From DASXTC01 sp036505635 (GTDB taxonomy: Bacteria; Acidobacteriota; Polarisedimenticolia; JACPZX01; DASXTC01): a stretch of 64,000 nt of DNA. The notes beneath the pieces are model-generated. The model was given only the letters and a program-made list of their open reading frames with translations, had not been told where the DNA came from and did no database searches. Below are positions 62,423 through 64,000 of this stretch, piece by piece. Location of the stretch: the NCBI GenBank assembly GCA_036505635.1, contig DASXTC010000028.1:1-64000 (forward strand). The letters run 5' to 3'. Made by a program: the position numbers and the translations under genes. Numbering within the stretch: position 1 is the stretch's first letter; each line of letters opens with the position of its first letter.

Positions 62423-63304
62423 ATGAGAACGATCCTGGCCCTGTCCGTCTCTCTGGCCTCGATCAGTCACGCGTCGGCCTGGGGGTTCGCGGCGCACCGG
62501 ATCGTCACGGAGAACGCCGCCGCCGCGACGCCGGCCGGGATGACCGCGTTCTACAAGGCGGGGACGCAGAGACTGTCGGACGCCAGCATCGAGCCCGACT
62601 CCATCCTGAAGGACCGGGACGGGGAAAGGGAGAAACGGCGACACTATATCGATCTGGACGAGCTGAGCAGCCCGCCGTTTCGAGACCTGCCCTTCGACGA
62701 GGAGAAGGCCCGGGCTGCCTATGGGGATGCGAGGGTCGACGCCGCGGGGACCCTTCCATGGCGGATCTTGACCGTGCTGGGGCAGCTGCGCGACGCCTTC
62801 CGGAAGGGAGACGTCGAGAAGATCATCAGCAGGTCCGGTTGGCTGTCTCACTACGTGGCCGATGCCTACCAGCCCCTCCATACGACGAAGAACCACGATG
62901 GTCAGGAGACGTGCAACGAGGGAGTCCACCTCGCCTTCGAGACCGACATGATCGACCTCAAGAAGAGCCTCTACCGCGCCGAGACCGCGGTGCCCGCCTC
63001 GTTCGTGCCCGAGGTGATCAAGGAGCCACGCAAGTTCATCTTCACGGAGATCCTCGGCAGCTACGAGCTGGTCGACGACGTCCTTTCGGCCGACACGCAG
63101 GCCGTGGCCGCGGTGAAGAAGCAGCGCAAGAGCTACTACGAGGAGTTGGAGCGTCAGGTGGGACCGCTCGCCCGCCGGCAGATGTCACGCGCGACGGCCA
63201 CGGTGATCAACCTGTGGTACACGGCATGGTTCACGGCGGGGAGGCCCGAGCTGCCGCAGGCACTGCCAGCCCGAGGGGCCGCCTTCAGGGGAGGCAGACC
63301 TTGA
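62423..63304 (+). CDS. S1/P1-family nuclease
   Basis: 293 aa from ATG 62423 (GAGGAG 6 nt upstream); GTG 62417 would add two residues. The signal peptide ends 'SHASA', so the mature protein starts Trp-Gly ('WGFAAHRIV'), the N-terminal zinc ligand of this family. 'HYVADAYQPLHTTKNHDG' supplies the other zinc His residues. An exported tri-zinc nuclease of single-stranded nucleic acid or phospholipase C-like enzyme. Converges on gpsA with a 20-nt overlap. Confidence 0.85.
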   Translation: MRTILALSVSLASISHASAWGFAAHRIVTENAAAATPAGMTAFYKAGTQRLSDASIEPDSILKDRDGEREKRRHYIDLDELSSPPFRDLPFDEEKARAAYGDARVDAAGTLPWRILTVLGQLRDAFRKGDVEKIISRSGWLSHYVADAYQPLHTTKNHDGQETCNEGVHLAFETDMIDLKKSLYRAETAVPASFVPEVIKEPRKFIFTEILGSYELVDDVLSADTQAVAAVKKQRKSYYEELERQVGPLARRQMSRATATVINLWYTAWFTAGRPELPQALPARGAAFRGGRP

Positions 63305-64000
63305 CCATGTGGTCCGCCTTTTCATCGCCGTTGAGGATTCGGTAAATCGTCTCGGCGACCGGGATCCTCAGCTTGTGACGGACGCCCAGCTCGTGAGCGC
63401 AGTGGGCGGCGTCCACTCCCTCGGTCACCGAGACCATGCCGCGGGTGATCTCGGCCACCTTGTGCCCGCGACCCAGGTGCTCCCCCAGGGTGCGGTTGCG
63501 GCTGCGCGGGCTGCCGGCGGTGGCGATCAGATCGCCGAGGCCCGACAGTCCGTAGATCGTCGAGGCCTTGCCCCCCATGGACCTGGCGAGGAGCACCATC
63601 TCGGCGAGCGCCTTGGTCATCAGTGAGGCCTTCGTGTTGTGGCCGAGGGCCAGCCCATCGCAGATCCCGGCGCCGATGGCGTAGAGATTCTTGAAGGTGC
63701 CGCCGGCCTCGACACCGGCCACGTCGCGGCGGATCTTGAAGCGGAATCGCTTCATCGCGAGCGCGGCCCGGACGGCGCGCGCCAGATCGGGGTCGGCGGA
63801 CGCCACGTCCACGCCGGTCGGAACGCCCTCGCCAATCTCGGGCGCGAGGGAGGGGCCCGCGATGACGACGATGCGCGAGCCGAGGCCCTGCGGCAGCTCC
63901 TGGGTCATCACCTCCGACATGCGCAGCAGGGTTTCGCGTTCGAGCCCCTTGGCCGCGCTCACCACGATCGCGTCCGCGGGGAGGAGCGGGCCCGTGCGCC
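63285..64000 (-). CDS. gpsA: Glycerol-3-phosphate dehydrogenase [NAD(P)+], partial
   Basis: The N-terminal part is beyond the right edge; 238 residues are visible. 'GPSLAPEIGEGVPTG', 'GTFKNLYAIGAGICDGLALG' (with the catalytic Lys) and 'GLSGLGDLIATAGSPRSRN' are GpsA signatures. It makes sn-glycerol-3-phosphate for phospholipids. Its stop overlaps the nuclease gene. Confidence 0.93.
   Translation of the reverse strand, partial: RTGPLLPADAIVVSAAKGLERETLLRMSEVMTQELPQGLGSRIVVIAGPSLAPEIGEGVPTGVDVASADPDLARAVRAALAMKRFRFKIRRDVAGVEAGGTFKNLYAIGAGICDGLALGHNTKASLMTKALAEMVLLARSMGGKASTIYGLSGLGDLIATAGSPRSRNRTLGEHLGRGHKVAEITRGMVSVTEGVDAAHCAHELGVRHKLRIPVAETIYRILNGDEKADHMVKVCLP

Overview
The window is about 64 kb of GC-rich, densely packed bacterial chromosome. 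Most genes lie on the + strand in operons with ATGA or GTGA stop/start overlaps. A secretin, a TonB-type C-terminal domain protein, a LolA-like protein and several lipoproteins point to a diderm (Gram-negative) cell. CarD, an acidobacterium-like type IV pilus/type II secretion hybrid locus, and large secreted FG-GAP, MopE-like and NHL proteins fit Acidobacteriota or a neighbouring soil or sediment phylum. That placement is inference. I see no rRNA, tRNA, CRISPR array, prophage or autonomous transposase.

Layout. 1-1.1 kb: a 279-bp MITE-like element with near-perfect inverted ends sits on the 3' end of a heme-oxygenase-like gene. 1.2-10.8 kb: housekeeping and proteostasis genes, namely carD with a consensus promoter and an intrinsic terminator, a CNNM/CorC protein, an RqcH-like protein, a membrane flippase-like protein overlapping nrdR, hsp20-lon, and thiL. 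10.8-24.6 kb: one long operon behind a good promoter. It encodes an ECF sigma factor, an anti-sigma factor, a small secretin-N-domain protein, PilC, PilB, PilM, PilN, PilO, PilP, a secretin carrying a C-terminal cohesin domain, three prepilin-type proteins and an Ig-like lipoprotein. No PilT, prepilin peptidase, GspL or GspM is present. 24.7-26.3 kb: a GT-C glycosyltransferase.

26.3-35.2 kb: M16 peptidase, dut, a YycJ-like metallo-hydrolase, then purB-purS-(palindromic insertion)-purQ-purL-purF. 35.2-43.6 kb: two very large secreted repeat proteins, 14 FG-GAP repeats with a MopE-like tail on + and 12 NHL repeats with PKD/HYR-like domains on -, flanking a second CarD-type RID protein. 43.8-50.7 kb: APC-superfamily transporter, purM-purN, radC, tyrS-thrC. 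50.7-56.6 kb: a TonB-C protein, a TlpA-like thioredoxin, an orphan adenine-type DNA methylase, speA-speB (arginine to agmatine to putrescine), and two tiny genes on the - strand. 56.7-64 kb: an atypical SPL-type radical SAM protein, two methyltransferases, a LolA-like protein, a DUF3604 lipoprotein, an S1/P1 nuclease, and partial gpsA at the right edge.

Functionally, PurS, PurQ and PurL together form FGAM synthase, and PurF, PurN, PurM and PurB supply four more IMP/AMP steps; purD, purE/K, purC and purH are not here. The pilus/secretion operon looks like a complete trans-envelope assembly platform with its own regulatory pair at the front. Several genes have a -10 hexamer only 7-9 nt before the start codon and no Shine-Dalgarno, suggesting leaderless transcripts.
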